A DNA stretch of 64,000 bases from Uranotaenia lowii. Its lineage: Eukaryota > Arthropoda > Insecta > Diptera > Culicidae. Position 1 is the first letter of the stretch. Each line of letters starts with the position of its first letter. The notes under the pieces were generated by a model, which saw only the letters and a program-made list of their open reading frames with translations, made no database searches and had not been told where the DNA came from. The position numbers and the translations under genes are program-made. The stretch lies in contig NC_073691.1 of NCBI RefSeq assembly GCF_029784155.1, forward strand, positions 26,510,146 through 26,574,145, written 5' to 3'. This document shows, piece by piece, positions 49,181 through 60,504 of the stretch.

Positions 49181-50086
49181 GGGGAGAGTGGGGTATCGTG
49201 GGCCATGGGGAAACGTGGGCCACTTTTAATATCTCAGATGTGTGTTGAGATTAAAATCTCAAACCAACTGTCATCGTCGTCGCTATGCGTGAGCATATAT
49301 TTCTATATGTTGTTGACTGAAATACGCATCATATGCTTCCTTTATTTATCAAGCTAAAAAAGAAAGAAAAATTTACTTACACGGTTAAAAAAACACCCGC
49401 TAATTTCATCGATGGGGACCTAAAGTGCATAACAAAAATATGCTCATACATCTTAGTTTTGTCATGATCTTTCACGTGGAAAAGGAATTTTTGATGAAAC
49501 ATCAATAAGTTACACAAACGCAAACAATTTGCAAATCATAGCTTGTGGAGAATGAATGTGGGCCACCTATATTTTATTGATTTTATACACATTCAGAACT
49601 TAAAATACGTTTTTCCTATCTGTAAAGTTTTCTTATGCCAAATGAAGAGTTATGAAAAATATTTTGTCCATTCTATATTAGAAATTTAGCTAAAACGATC
49701 GCGAGCCAGGTTTTGGAATCTATGCGATAATACACAGCTCCCTTTTTTATTTCATCATCTGAAGTTGCTTTAAAATAACGAAATGAATTAGGAAATCACA
49801 GTTTTGGGTCAATTCATAAACTTTGCATGTTATTTGGCCAATTTGGATTTGGTGGCCTTGGATTTGGTGGCCATGATTCCCCACCATTTTTCAAAATCAA
49901 AAAAATATTGCTTTTTTTCAAACAGTCAGAATTTGGGGAAAATAACTTATTAAAAAATTAAAAAAAACCTTATGATACCTTGAAAATGTAGAAAACCATA
50001 CCATTTTTTATTTTCCTTTTTTTTTTATATAAAAATGAAGTTATGGTACAACGAAAAAAAGCGGCCCATGATTCCCCACTCCCCCA
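49181..50086. mobile_element. TA-flanked inverted-repeat element, 0.91 kb, GTGGGCCAC phrase
   Basis: The left end is GGGGAGAGTGGGGTATCGTG followed by GGCCATGGGG; the right end read inward is TGGGGGAGTGGGGAATCATG followed by GGCC. TA lies outside both ends. The phrase recurs as CGTGGGCCAC at 49215, TGTGGGCCACC at 49558 and GGTGGCCATGATTCCCCACC at about 49867. No coding frame is present. Confidence 0.78.
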
Positions 50087-50109
50087 TACTATTTAAAATT
50101 TGTTGATAT

Positions 50110-50313
50110 ATTCTGATGAAAAAAATTTGTTTCAAGTTAATTTTTTAAATTTTTGATAAGTAATTCCTAGGTGTTGGTCAAATTTGCCCGGATACTGTCC
50201 GGGTTTTTGTCGACAATTTTGAAATGAAATGCACGGATTTTGCCAGGTTTTTATATAAAATATCCTGAATTTGTCCAGCCCGGATACGTGCTGAAAAAAA
50301 TCTGGCAACCTTA
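50110..50313. repeat. hAT-type MITE fragment (right half)
   Basis: This is the right half of the 24.8 kb family, ending with TCTGGCAACCTTA at 50313. It begins just after the TA element at 49181-50086. Confidence 0.72.
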
Positions 50314-50741
50314 ATTTATTTTAACGGGAAAAAATAAAAAATGTTTTACGAAAAACATTTTTTTATATAATTGTAGAATATGACATCATGACATCGCAAA
50401 CAAAATGAAATTGATTGAAAATTGGCCTGCGACTCGAGTGACGTGACTTAGAAAATGTCACATAAATTTGCAGGCTTGAACAGCCTCGAAATTTTTGTCC
50501 AGATGAGCTACTATAATCTTCAGATCTCATCAATACTTAAAATTTCTTTCCTGAAGCATTTTCTGAAGTCGGGACGAAGTAGTGAAATTTCGTGAGTCAC
50601 GTCACTCGAGTCGCAGAATAAGCCCCAAATATTTCCAAACTCTTAACATTGTGGATCCAACAACATGGCGTTATTTTGAGCTTTTCGATTTTGTAACCCA
50701 CATGGCGTTAGTCAATTCAATGCTTAAAAGCTTAACTTTGG

Positions 50742-51627
50742 TAGGCTTGCCAGATACTTTCAGGAAAAAGCGGGACATTTCACGAAAAAAAGCGGGACGC
50801 ATCCGAATTAAGCGGGACATTTGAGAAATTGCTAAAAAAAACTTAATTGAAATAGCCAAACTTATTCGTACGCCATCAGCCAAAGTTGTTCAAAGAAAGT
50901 GTTCTAAGTTTTTGTTACGCGGATTGACTTTGCTTAGTTTTTTCTTGAGTGACTTTTATTTTCTCGGTTTTTTTTGCCAAAATCACGATTATTTTCCATG
51001 GTTCTCGTGAATTAACACCTAATTTGGGAGAAAAAAATTCAAGTCCTACATGTAAACGGCGGATTTGATACCTCGTATAAAACCATTATGTAATAACAAA
51101 CAGACTAAAAATTTGATTTTAAAATTTGAAAAATCAAGAAAACTTCCATCATTGTATACTTTGAAAATTGAGTCTGAAATGGTGGTGTATAAAATAAGAA
51201 AATCCAATAAAGATTACGGCAAAAAATTTTGATATATGTACCTGTAATAATTGGAAGCAACTAAAAAAATATTTTCTTCATACCAAAGTTATTTACATTG
51301 CATTTGTTGAACATCCTCTAAGAACGCTTAACTGAATGGGAATCTAACTGTTTTATAGAGTTATTTAGTATTGTCTTATATAAACTATTGAATATGCTAC
51401 TTATTTGGAGGAAAAAGACGTATCTATTTGAAATATTTTTTGTGTTGAACCAATTAATTCAAATTGAGGCTTAAGTTTGGTTTATACTAGTGTAAGTCAG
51501 TGAACTTTGAAATTTTTTTTCAAAAAAACAGCGGGACATTTTGAGGAAAAAGCGGGACGGCGGCGGGACATTCAATAAAAAAAAAAGTGGGACATGTCCC
51601 GGTTTTGCGGGACGGATGACCACCCTA
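50742..51627. mobile_element. Second hAT-like MITE family (GGGACA-rich), about 886 bp
   Basis: The left end TAGGCTTGCCA and the right end (read inward) TAGGGTGGTCATCC are imperfect inverted repeats. The 8-bp flanks, AACTTTGG at left and ACCTATGG at right, match at 6 of 8 positions, as expected for an aged hAT duplication. Both terminal regions repeat AGCGGGACATT-like words (four at the left, five at the right) around an AT-rich, non-coding centre. Confidence 0.6.
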
Positions 51628-51771
51628 ACCTATGGTCATAAATTTGTTTAAAAATGGTTTGATAAATGTCATATAAAAAGCTCAATTATGACGGTTCTCT
51701 AACAAGCCAACAAATTACACGCGTAGGATGTGTTCCTCAGTTCTAAGTTGTTAATCATTAGAACAGTAAAT

Positions 51772-51834
51772 TTTTTTTTTTTTTTTGTTTCGATTATAGT
51801 CGTTTTACCATCTTTATGGCATTCGCGACTTTGT
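51772..51834 (-). mobile_element. 5'-truncated copy of the SINE tail with 14-bp target-site duplication
   Basis: On the minus strand it reads AAAGTCGCGAATGCCATAAA followed by GATGGTAAAACGACTATAATC and a poly-A tail, almost identical to the end of the 19267-19457 SINE. TTAGAACAGTAAAT flanks it (51758-51771 and 51835-51848). Only about 63 bp were inserted. Confidence 0.85.
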
Positions 51835-51869
51835 TTAGAACAGTAAATGAGGATAGACGTTCTAATTGA

Positions 51870-51985
51870 AATAAATAAGGGATTGGTTGTGAATGACTGG
51901 TAAAATGAATCCATGGGTGGAAGTCGAATTTCATGTCCTGACGCCATCTTGAAAGCCAATATGGCGGCCTCCGATCAATTTTAGA
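51870..51985. repeat. Single unit of the AAGATGGCGGC family
   Basis: ATCCATGGGTGGAAGTCGAA, CTGACGCCATCTTGAAAGCC and AATATGGCGGCCTCCGATC match one unit of the 18.7 kb array. It starts about 20 bp after the 14-bp duplication of the truncated SINE tail. Confidence 0.65.
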
Positions 51986-52444
51986 ATAAAGTTCGCGCAA
52001 CATGGGATTAGAATGTGTTTCAATAAAAGTGGATTAGAAAAGATCCATCATGATAAATCAAAACAAAACAAGATATGTCAATATTAAAAATGTTGAAAAC
52101 GCAGGTTTCAGTGGTGGAATAGAGTTATCTTTATTCATGTTTCGTCTGGGAGGTCAGTAGAATACAAATATATTGATAATCGATAGCTAATTGTCACTTT
52201 CCACTTCTTATATTCCCTAACCGGGTAAGTACTCATTTCTCAATCAGTACTTTGATATTCTTACTCAGAATACCTGGCAGCACTGTTGTGCTACCACGAA
52301 CCCAATTTGTGTTGTCTCGTTTAACCGTGTGATGATGTAAACATTTGTACTATCATCATCATCACCATTCTATTGTTCTCTGCCATCATCAAGTGCGAAT
52401 TGGACATAGAGAACAGAACCAAAACAAACTGTTCTGGTTCTTCG

Positions 52445-52481
52445 ATGGCGGTTGCTGCTGATCCACAACCGGGAGAAAAAC
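52445..52481 (+). CDS. Possible first coding exon of an unidentified plus-strand gene
   Basis: ATG at 52445 begins MAVAADPQPGEK and runs into a textbook donor AAAC|GTAAGT at 52481/52482 (phase 1). The upstream 130 bp is less AT-rich, open in the same frame back to a TAA near 52322, and has no other in-frame ATG, so it looks like a 5' UTR leading into a start exon. The remainder of the gene would have to lie downstream past a SINE at 52592; I find no partner exon in the window. The product is unknown, and a chance match is possible. Confidence 0.4.
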
Positions 52482-52591
52482 GTAAGTTTAAAAAAAAAAA
52501 TAAGTAAAAAAAATGATAAAACTAGCCGTAGCAAAATAAAATAATCTAGAATAAGATCAAATATAAAAGACACACAATACACATAAAATAC

Positions 52592-52825
52592 GTCGCAGCC
52601 CGTGGTGTAGAGGATAGCCTTCAAGTCTTCTAAGCCAACGGGCATGAGATCGAATCCCGGTCACGGCATACATAGTACACTTTCTGTGGGTTGGTGGTTT
52701 TAGCATTTGTAAGATGCTAGCTATCATATCCTCGAAAGTTGTACGCCTAGAGTTAAGTGAAAAAGGAATCTCTTCGAGGAAATATCAAGTTTTATTGAGA
52801 TCCTGTGTGTGTTTGTGTTCGTTTT
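52592..52825 (+). mobile_element. Second tRNA-derived SINE family
   Basis: The head GCAGCCCGTGGTGTAGAGGA contains an A-box-like TGGTGTAGAGGATAG, and GAGATCGAATCCCGG fits a B box 45-50 bp downstream, followed by a tRNA-like CGGC. A unique body runs to a (TG)n-rich end near 52825. No certain target duplication was found. It is not related in sequence to the 19 kb SINE body. Confidence 0.65.
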
Positions 52826-53529
52826 TTTTTAAAAAATTGATAAAACAATATCGAACTAAAAGAAAAAAAATCAATAAATGATAGAAACACGTAAGAACAT
52901 AAAATAATACAATGCAAGATGAGACAAGATCAACAAGACTTAATCATACGTAAAATAAAAATTTAATTTTATAAAAGGCAAGATATTATAAAACTCCATA
53001 AAACAACATAGAACAAGATAAAAACCAAATAATAAATAACAAAAAAAAAACAATTAGGTAAATTCTAAATAGAGGTTTCCGATAACTTCTAAATGTAGTT
53101 TTTGCATTAAAATTGTTTACGTGTTTGTTTTTAATGTCTTTAAATTTGCATTATATTTGCAGTATATATATTTGACCCACTCCAAGCACCCCTCAACTGG
53201 AGAACCGATTTTTATTTTTCATTATCCAAAAATAAATAACATAGCGTTAGAAAGGTTAATTCTTGAGTGTCATTTTCCATTTAGTGATTTTCAGCTACCT
53301 TTTTTAAGAATTGAATATGTTAACGTTGAAATTTAAAAATTTTAGTTTGAAATTAAATTGATTTTTGCAAATATTCTTTGTTTATAACATAACTTTGTCA
53401 AAAATCTAGCTATGTCAAAAAAATTACTGAAAAATGATGGTAGAAAAGCCATCTTTTAAGCATGATATGAGATAAATAACAGCTGCCAATTTACGCCCTA
53501 GAATCGTTGATAAAGGTATCTACTTTTAA

Positions 53530-55853
53530 GCGTTGTGACGTCACGAAAATTATACTGTTTTTAAATTTATGATTTACTGAAATTTCACATATTGTCGAAA
53601 ATTGGAGGTCTCTTCAAACTTTTTGAGTGGAATTTAATGCAATTTTTAGATTCAAAATCGGTTTAGCAGGTTGTGAGTTGCACCCGGGTAAAGCATGCGT
53701 TGTGACGTCACGAAAATTTATTTCCTTTTTTTCGAAAACGTTCAAGACTTTTTACTTCAATACTATGATAGTATTTCTTCAATACAAGTTCAACACAACA
53801 ATGTGCTTCAATAAACAAATTCTATTATCAAGTTTTTAAAGAAACTATTGTATTTAATTGCATTAACTTAGTTGTTTTAAAACATTTCTAATAAAACATA
53901 TAAAACAGCGCTTAAAAACGCTTGATTGAAGAATGAACAAACTATCAAACAAATGAAATCCTCATCGATTTTGTAAAAGAATGTTTGTGAATCATAAAGC
54001 AGGTAGTTATCTGTGATTTGAATAAAAATCTTTCAAAAGATCATCTTTCAAAAGATCTAGTTCTTCATATATCCTATGATAGAATGAAAAACACCGCTAG
54101 TATAGCTTCTATTTCTTTCTGGCATTATTTTCAAACAAAATAAGTTCCAAGAAAAAAATGTATTGAGATTCAAAAAATCTTTGAACATGGTAAACTTAAT
54201 AGATTAACCTTTTTATTAAAAAAATCATAAGATTTTCATAGGAAATTAATTAATAAAATTAATTAAATTATTTTAATAGAAAACTGCTTTTATTGAAACT
54301 TCCACCTCAAAGAATGTCACTAGAAAATCCAAATCGAACCCCGTGTTCACATAAAATCTCACAAAAAAGACTTTGAACTGAATTACAAAATTAAATCAAT
54401 TCAAATATGTACTAACACAAGGTCTCATGCAAAATTTGGGTCAGATTATTCTAAGGGAAGGGGTTACGCAACGCACCTGATGTTTGTATGGAAATATGTA
54501 GATTTTGTTCGGCATGATAAAAAAAAAAAACCGTTTTTCGTCAATAATTTAGGTTTTTATCAACCAATTTTTCTTTAAATTTGAGAATTTTAAAGCTTTG
54601 ATTACGACAATATTTCATTTGAGGAACGCGTTTCGAATAGAGTTATCATAAAACAGCTATAACGTTCAAAATTAGCGTCGATTAACGATCATTCAGGTAT
54701 TTTTTGTATTTGACCCATCAGAAGCTAATTTTTGAAACTCAGAACCCTTTTTAACTAAACCGTTGTCGAAATGGAATCTTGAGATAAACTATTTGTCAAA
54801 ATGAAAGTTTTGTGAATGACTATAATTAAAACAAATCAGCCGATAGGGCCTTCAGAAATTGGTGCATAACTTGGTTTTAATGTCCTTCCAAACCCAATTT
54901 CTCATGATTCCATACAAATTTTAGGCTCATTGTGCCATCTATTTTCGTGGGACAATCCCCAAATTTGGCACTGGACTTTTTGTTAGGCCTAGGATCTATT
55001 TATGCTTGCAACTTATAAAATTTTCATTAGATGGCTGATTTAGGCACTCTAGTGTTGATTAACTATTTTTGAAAAGATCGAAGGCTTTGAAATTATCATT
55101 TATTTTTCCTTTCTTTTGCAATTAAAGATTCAGAAACACATGTCAACGCTTTAACGGATAAATATTTCCTAGTTTAAGTATTGTCCTAAATAATATTCAC
55201 ATGATCGCACAAAAAAACTTCGAATAAAATTGATGTGAGTAGTGTTGCAAACCTTATCTGCTTATATGGGCCTTTGAGATTGAATTCCTTTTAAGTTTTG
55301 GGAATAAATGGATCGATTTCATCACCAAATCACATTATTTATTAAGTTTTTAAGCATGTTAAGTAAATCAAGCATTCATTTTAAGATTATGCTTTGATTT
55401 ATTTCATGTAGCTAACCATAAAATTTTGTGACGTCACAACGCTTTGCAAAACCCTGCTTTAAAAAAAATGGTGCGTTGTGACGTCACGAAACTGAATCGC
55501 TCTAAAATAAATTGTAATCAAAATTTGAAAAAATCAAAAACAGCGATTTGTTGGTTGTAATAAATTAATACTTTCCTGAAATTTTCATAAAATTTGATAA
55601 AATAGAAGAGCAGAAAATTGCGGCGTTGTAAAAAAAAACTGAAAAGTGGGAAAAGAGGCGCGTTGTGCCGTCACGATTGCTTTTGCTTATATTTTGTTAA
55701 CTATTTATTCTATACAAATACTTTTGGTTTCAACTTGTAGAAAATTAAATTTTGACCTTATAATGTACAATTTTTAACAATGTGCGATATGACCTGTAAA
55801 ACTTACATATACAATATACCAAAAAATTGTTTTGCAAACGTTGTGACGTCACG
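53530..55853. repeat. Cluster of GCGTTGTGACGTCACG motifs
   Basis: Copies occur at 53530, 53698, 55425 (reads in both directions), 55473, 55660 (CRE changed to TGCCGTCA) and 55839. All but the mutated one contain the full palindromic CRE TGACGTCA. Two copies share the flank TTTTGCAAA(A/C)G. Terminal inverted repeats were not found, so the boundaries of the carrier element are unknown. Confidence 0.8.
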
Positions 55854-55955
55854 CTGGAATGGGTCATTTATATTGAGTTGTTTTATCTTGATTTATAATG
55901 TCATGTCTTGTTTCAGCATAATTCACCTAATCTCAACTTGTTTATGTTCGTTTAA

Positions 55956-56646
55956 GGGGGGGGGGGGGGGGGGGGTAGGGTCTAACAATTTCAAAAAATC
56001 GATTTTTTTTATTTTTTTATTTTCTTATTGTAAAACATTTCAAGAATGTTGTGTCAAATTTTCAAGTCAATTGAAGCAAAACTGTAGAAGTTATAGGCCT
56101 TTATCTCCTCCTATCTAATACTGCAAGAAAGCAAGAGCAGAAACTTCAAACGCGTTTTTCTCGAAAGCACATTTTTAAAGTCCGTGGACATTTTCATTTG
56201 AAAACTACTTATCCGATTCTTTTCAAATTTGGAACATATTTTCTACATATGAAATACCAGACCCCAACGTTTTTCTTTTTTGTTTTTTTACTTTGGGGAG
56301 ATTTTAGAGGTGAAAAATAGCGGATTTTTAAGTGAAAAATCGTAGTTTTTACTTCAAACAGCCACAAAAATTTCATAAAAATATTTTTTTAGTTAAATAA
56401 AAACGTTGGGGTCCAGAAAAACATCTATTAAAAATATTTTCGCAAATCCTGTTTTCTAAAAGGCATCCTCGAAAATGCTCCGTCAACGGCTCATTTTTCA
56501 ATATTTTTCTACGAAAAAATTACTAAATGTTGTTTTAACAATGCTTTGTATAATGCAAAAAAAGTGAATACATTTGTTTGAACGATAGCTCTAGAAAAAA
56601 ATCGTGAAAATGGTGTTTTTTTATACCCGTTAGACCCTACCCCCCC
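55956..56646. mobile_element. TTAA-flanked MITE with poly-G ends
   Basis: TTAA at 55952-55955 is followed by 20 G, then TAGGGTCTAAC; the right end reads GTTAGACCCTA, seven C, then TTAA at 56647-56650. The element is 691 bp. Inside, ACCCCAACGTTTTT near 56260 and AAAAACGTTGGGGT near 56399 form an internal inverted pair. The TTAA target suggests piggyBac-type mobilisation, but the G-run terminus is not the canonical one. Confidence 0.7.
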
Positions 56647-57084
56647 TTAAGTTATGTTGCTCTATTTTACATTTTTATCTTGTTTTGTTTTATTTTCATG
56701 CTATAAATCTTTATTATATTGGATTTTTTTGTTATGTCTTGTTCATATGTTTTTTTTCTGTATAAACCATGTTTCATCTTGTTAAATATGGTTTCTTTTT
56801 TTAAATATTCTTGCTTTGCCGTGGTTTTTCTTGTTTTAATTAATTTTCTATTAAAGATGCTTCATCTTGATCTTTATCAAGTTTTATCTCGTTGTATCTG
56901 ATTTCAACTAGTCATGTCAATCTTTGCTTTGTTTTTTATTATATCTCTTTTTATCTTGTTGCATTAAGTTTTTTTTTATTTAAGCTTTTAAGAATTGTTG
57001 AACCCATTCACCATATATTGTGGTTGTTTCACGCAATTTTCAGTGATTACAAACATTTTCAAGTTGTGTGGAAGTTACCATTTT

Positions 57085-57400
57085 TAATTTAAGATGGCGT
57101 CAGATAGCTTAATTTAACTTCTACTCGTTTAGCCCTTTCACCCAATAGATATCCATATTTTGGGGGTTTCATGTGATTTTAAGTTATTTACAGCATTTAA
57201 AGTTAAAGGGAAGCTGCCATCTTTGAATAGAAAAGCCGAAGCCGCCATTTTGAATTTCAAAACAGCGTCAGCGTCCTTCTCGTACAGCCCTTTCACCCAA
57301 AAAAATTGAAGGGGCTTCATATGTTTCATTAGTTTTCAGAATTTTCAAGTTCAGCTGCAGCCGCCATATTAGATTTCAATATGGTGTCAGATAGCGAAAG
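57085..57400. repeat. Inverted-orientation array of the AAGATGGCGGC family
   Basis: Three degenerate units are marked by GGCGTCAGATAG, GCGTCAGCGTCC and GGTGTCAGATAG, with GCCCTTTCACCCAA, GGGGGTTTCATGTG and GCCGCCAT(T/A)TT words. It is the reverse complement of the 18.7 kb array. Confidence 0.7.
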
Positions 57401-57779
57401 AAAAGTCCTTGATTAGTTTTCGCTGGTAAATTAACAACTTGTTTCACTGCGAATGCCATTAGATTGCTTATATACGAAGTAATGTTTTATTTTTAAATTA
57501 TTTTTAGACTACTGAACTTAAATTTGAAATCTCTTTGACTTATTGATGAAATAAAAATAATTTTTTTTTTCATCTGAGATGTGAAGATTTTTTCCTCCAG
57601 ACGAGTTTTATTTTCTTCCAAGCAGAATAGAATGTTTGATCTCAAATGAAATTTGAAACAAAATTTCAATTTCTTTTGCCAGTTTTGATCGAAAAATTAT
57701 AAGTAGGGGATAGATGTTTTTTTCTATAACGCAAAGTGTAAATCAAAGAAACCTTTACATGTTTCAATGAATAAACCCT

Positions 57780-59240
57780 GCTAGAATTCTAAACTTATTT
57801 TGTTACATCACCAACGGAAATCAATTCATTCCGAAATAAACGTCTCCATTTCCCAACTTCCTCGTTCGGTAAAGCAGAAACAAAAACCCATGCCATTTTC
57901 CATCCCCACAAGGACCCCAGCATCCAACAGTAGAAAACAAAAACCTTTCCGAGGGTCAAGCCGCAATTTCGGCAACAATTGAACGTTTTGTTGTTTTTTT
58001 TTTTGTAGATCAATTTCGAAAAAACTCACTCATCAAAAATGGACATGTCAGAGGCTTGCGATGACAACCCCCTTGGCTGGTTGTTTGGCCAAGATCGTAA
58101 AAGTTGATATTGTTTAGCGATTAGCACGTGGTCTAGCAACTTTTCGTTTTTTTTAGGTTTTGGTTTGGAGGGTGTTACTTTGGCAATTCAGCCCACCCAC
58201 AGTGGCAAACGGTGCGGAAAATGTCGACCACTCCGAGGGGGGTTGGGAAAACCGAGAAACAAAAATACTAGAAAAATGCGACATTAAACTGGATTATAGC
58301 TGATAATGGATTTTTGGGCTGTTTGGAGACACTAATAAATGAAAAGGTTATGGGAGGGTGTTGGCTTTATTTATAAAACGTTTTGAATCGTTTAGCTGTT
58401 AGTGGCTAGCAAGGTTGCTCAAGAATAAAAATGTCAAATGTTCTGAATGGGATGTTTTTCAGCATGAAAATAAAAATGTTTGATAGGGTAAGTTGTAACT
58501 CGAAACAATAGAAAGTTCAAGAACGCACGAATGTAATTCTTTTTCTCCTACCCCGGTTTACCATGATAGCATTTTAATGAACCGCCAACTGCCCCTAAAG
58601 TCGGCAGTCGTCATGGAGGAAAATCTTTTCGGATTAAAACTGCTCGTACGAGGCCAATCCGGGCCTTTTGTTCTGATCCGTTTCACAATGGCCCGAGCAC
58701 CTTTTTCCTCCTACCACTCCTTGGAGCCGGAAAGAAACGAAAAACTGAATGAAAAAATGTACGAAAACAAAACAAAAATCTCCAACACACAACATGCTCG
58801 AAATGCAAAAGTGCACCCAGAACTTGGCAGATTTTCACGCGCATAAAAATGCAAAAAGAATGAAACATGGCTAACAGCAGCAGCTTGAGCTCAGGCCATT
58901 AACAACAACGACAGGCAGCTGGTTGGCCATTTTCCCGCAACCTTGCCAAAGTCACATTCTTCTAGTTACCTATCTGGTAGTAGTGGCATAGCATGTCTCG
59001 TCGTCGAATCTGAACGACACGACGCGAATAGATAGAGGGTCTTGCCATTGTGTTCAATTTGTCAAAGAACTGCTGCTAGGCTGCTAGGTGTTCCCCTGGC
59101 CCGTCCCTCTTTTGGCGGCTCTCCGGGTGGCCTCTACGCAAACGATTCTGTGACGCCCTCATCCGCCTCCCCCTGCTTCGGGGTGTTTCCTCCCTCAATT
59201 TTTCAGCATTTGACACTCTTAGTTAGAACAGCGCCCTTCC
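57780..59240. other. Less AT-rich, single-copy-looking island
   Basis: Balanced composition with CAG/CAA-rich short words (AACAGCAGCAGCTTGAGC near 58873). Frames of 60-90 codons on both strands carry no recognisable domain and no codon signal. It ends at repeat X. Confidence 0.35.
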
Positions 59241-59245
59241 GTCCT

Positions 59246-59486
59246 CAAAACTGTGCGGTACTCTGAAACTCTAACTAGGTGAATCCAGTGGAAGTAAGTG
59301 AAACTGCGTGTAGGTTGACAGTGTGTTGGTGCCTTAAAAAATTCTGCCGTACATGGCGACCGTGAAAAATTGGTTAGAGAAATAAAGCAAAATAGTAATT
59401 CTCGATTGACCACACCTAGTATCAGTTTATGAATGTTTCATATGAGAAAGGGCATATTTATGAGGGCTTAAAAAAATAGTATCAAG
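59246..59486 (+). repeat. Dispersed repeat X, copy 2
   Basis: It lies in the same orientation as copy 1, about 85-90% identical over 240 bp by eye, 35 kb away. Similarity begins at CAAAACTGTGCGG and fades after GGGCTTAAAAAAATAGTATCAAG, so these are probably true element ends. The class is unknown. Confidence 0.8.
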
Positions 59487-60504
59487 TATAATACTTTTTG
59501 CCCAGTGACGATTTTTTTTTTTGGAAAAATATAATCACCTACTTTAGTAGAATAAAACTCTCTTCAATCTTTGACGGGCTTACATTTTTTTTCTCAATTA
59601 ATACTAAAAATTATTTGAAAAATTTGCAATTTGGTCAAAAGGTGTAAAAATGTTGAATCTAGTGTTAAGCTTTTTTTTTCACTGGTTATTTCAGAAACTC
59701 TGTTTTTTTTATTTTAAACTCTGTTGAAACAATTTCCGTTTCCGAATAAAAAAGAATCAAGTTTCTACTTATTTACAACATTTTTAGTTTAATTTTAACT
59801 TTGTGAAAGAAAAATAAAAAACAACATTAATTACTTTTTTTTTCAAACAATCATTCATAAAAAATAGCCTTTAACGCGATTATGAACCTCATTTGAAGAC
59901 GTGCACCAATTTCAATCGCGTGAACCTATTTTGATAAAACTCTACCGGGTACTCGATCAAAAAATGTTACCAAATTTCAATCTTTTTCAATTTTTTTTCG
60001 ATTAGGGTACTTCTGTCCATAATGCCCTTGCGGGTAAAACTCCAGCATAAGTTTGATAAGTTTGGAAGATTTGCGAAGTTTAAAGTAGACTTTTTAACAC
60101 AAATGTGTTCTTAAAATAAAAACCTAGTAGTTTTAGTAAAAATCATAACCAGATATTAATTAAAATACGAATAACAATGCTCAAAACATCCTCACCATTG
60201 ATTTTATTGGTTGTTCAAATTATATATTCAAATTATCAATTGATGAAAAACTGTGGTAAACTGTTGTTTTATGGAACTGAAGATTGATTAAATTTTAAAT
60301 ATCCGATCAGAATGGCTTCATCAATTTTTGGACAAATCACCCTCCCATCAAGATGCTATTCGGTAAGATGTGAACATAACCTAAATTTTGGAGTACAGTT
60401 TTCCATGAATACAGACCGATTATCGAAATGATACATCCATCTTCTTCTTTATTTAGTCCTAAATTATCACTAGGATGCATAATAAATACAACTTTTGATC
60501 GGGT
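59487..60504. other. AT-rich intergenic DNA before the Penelope-like fragment
   Basis: No frame was recognised. I looked here for the missing upstream part of the Penelope-like remnant and did not find it. Confidence 0.35.

Noticed and set aside
58577..58846. 89-codon frame as a small gene
   Set aside because: There is no domain or signal peptide, and overlapping frames on the other strand are of similar length.
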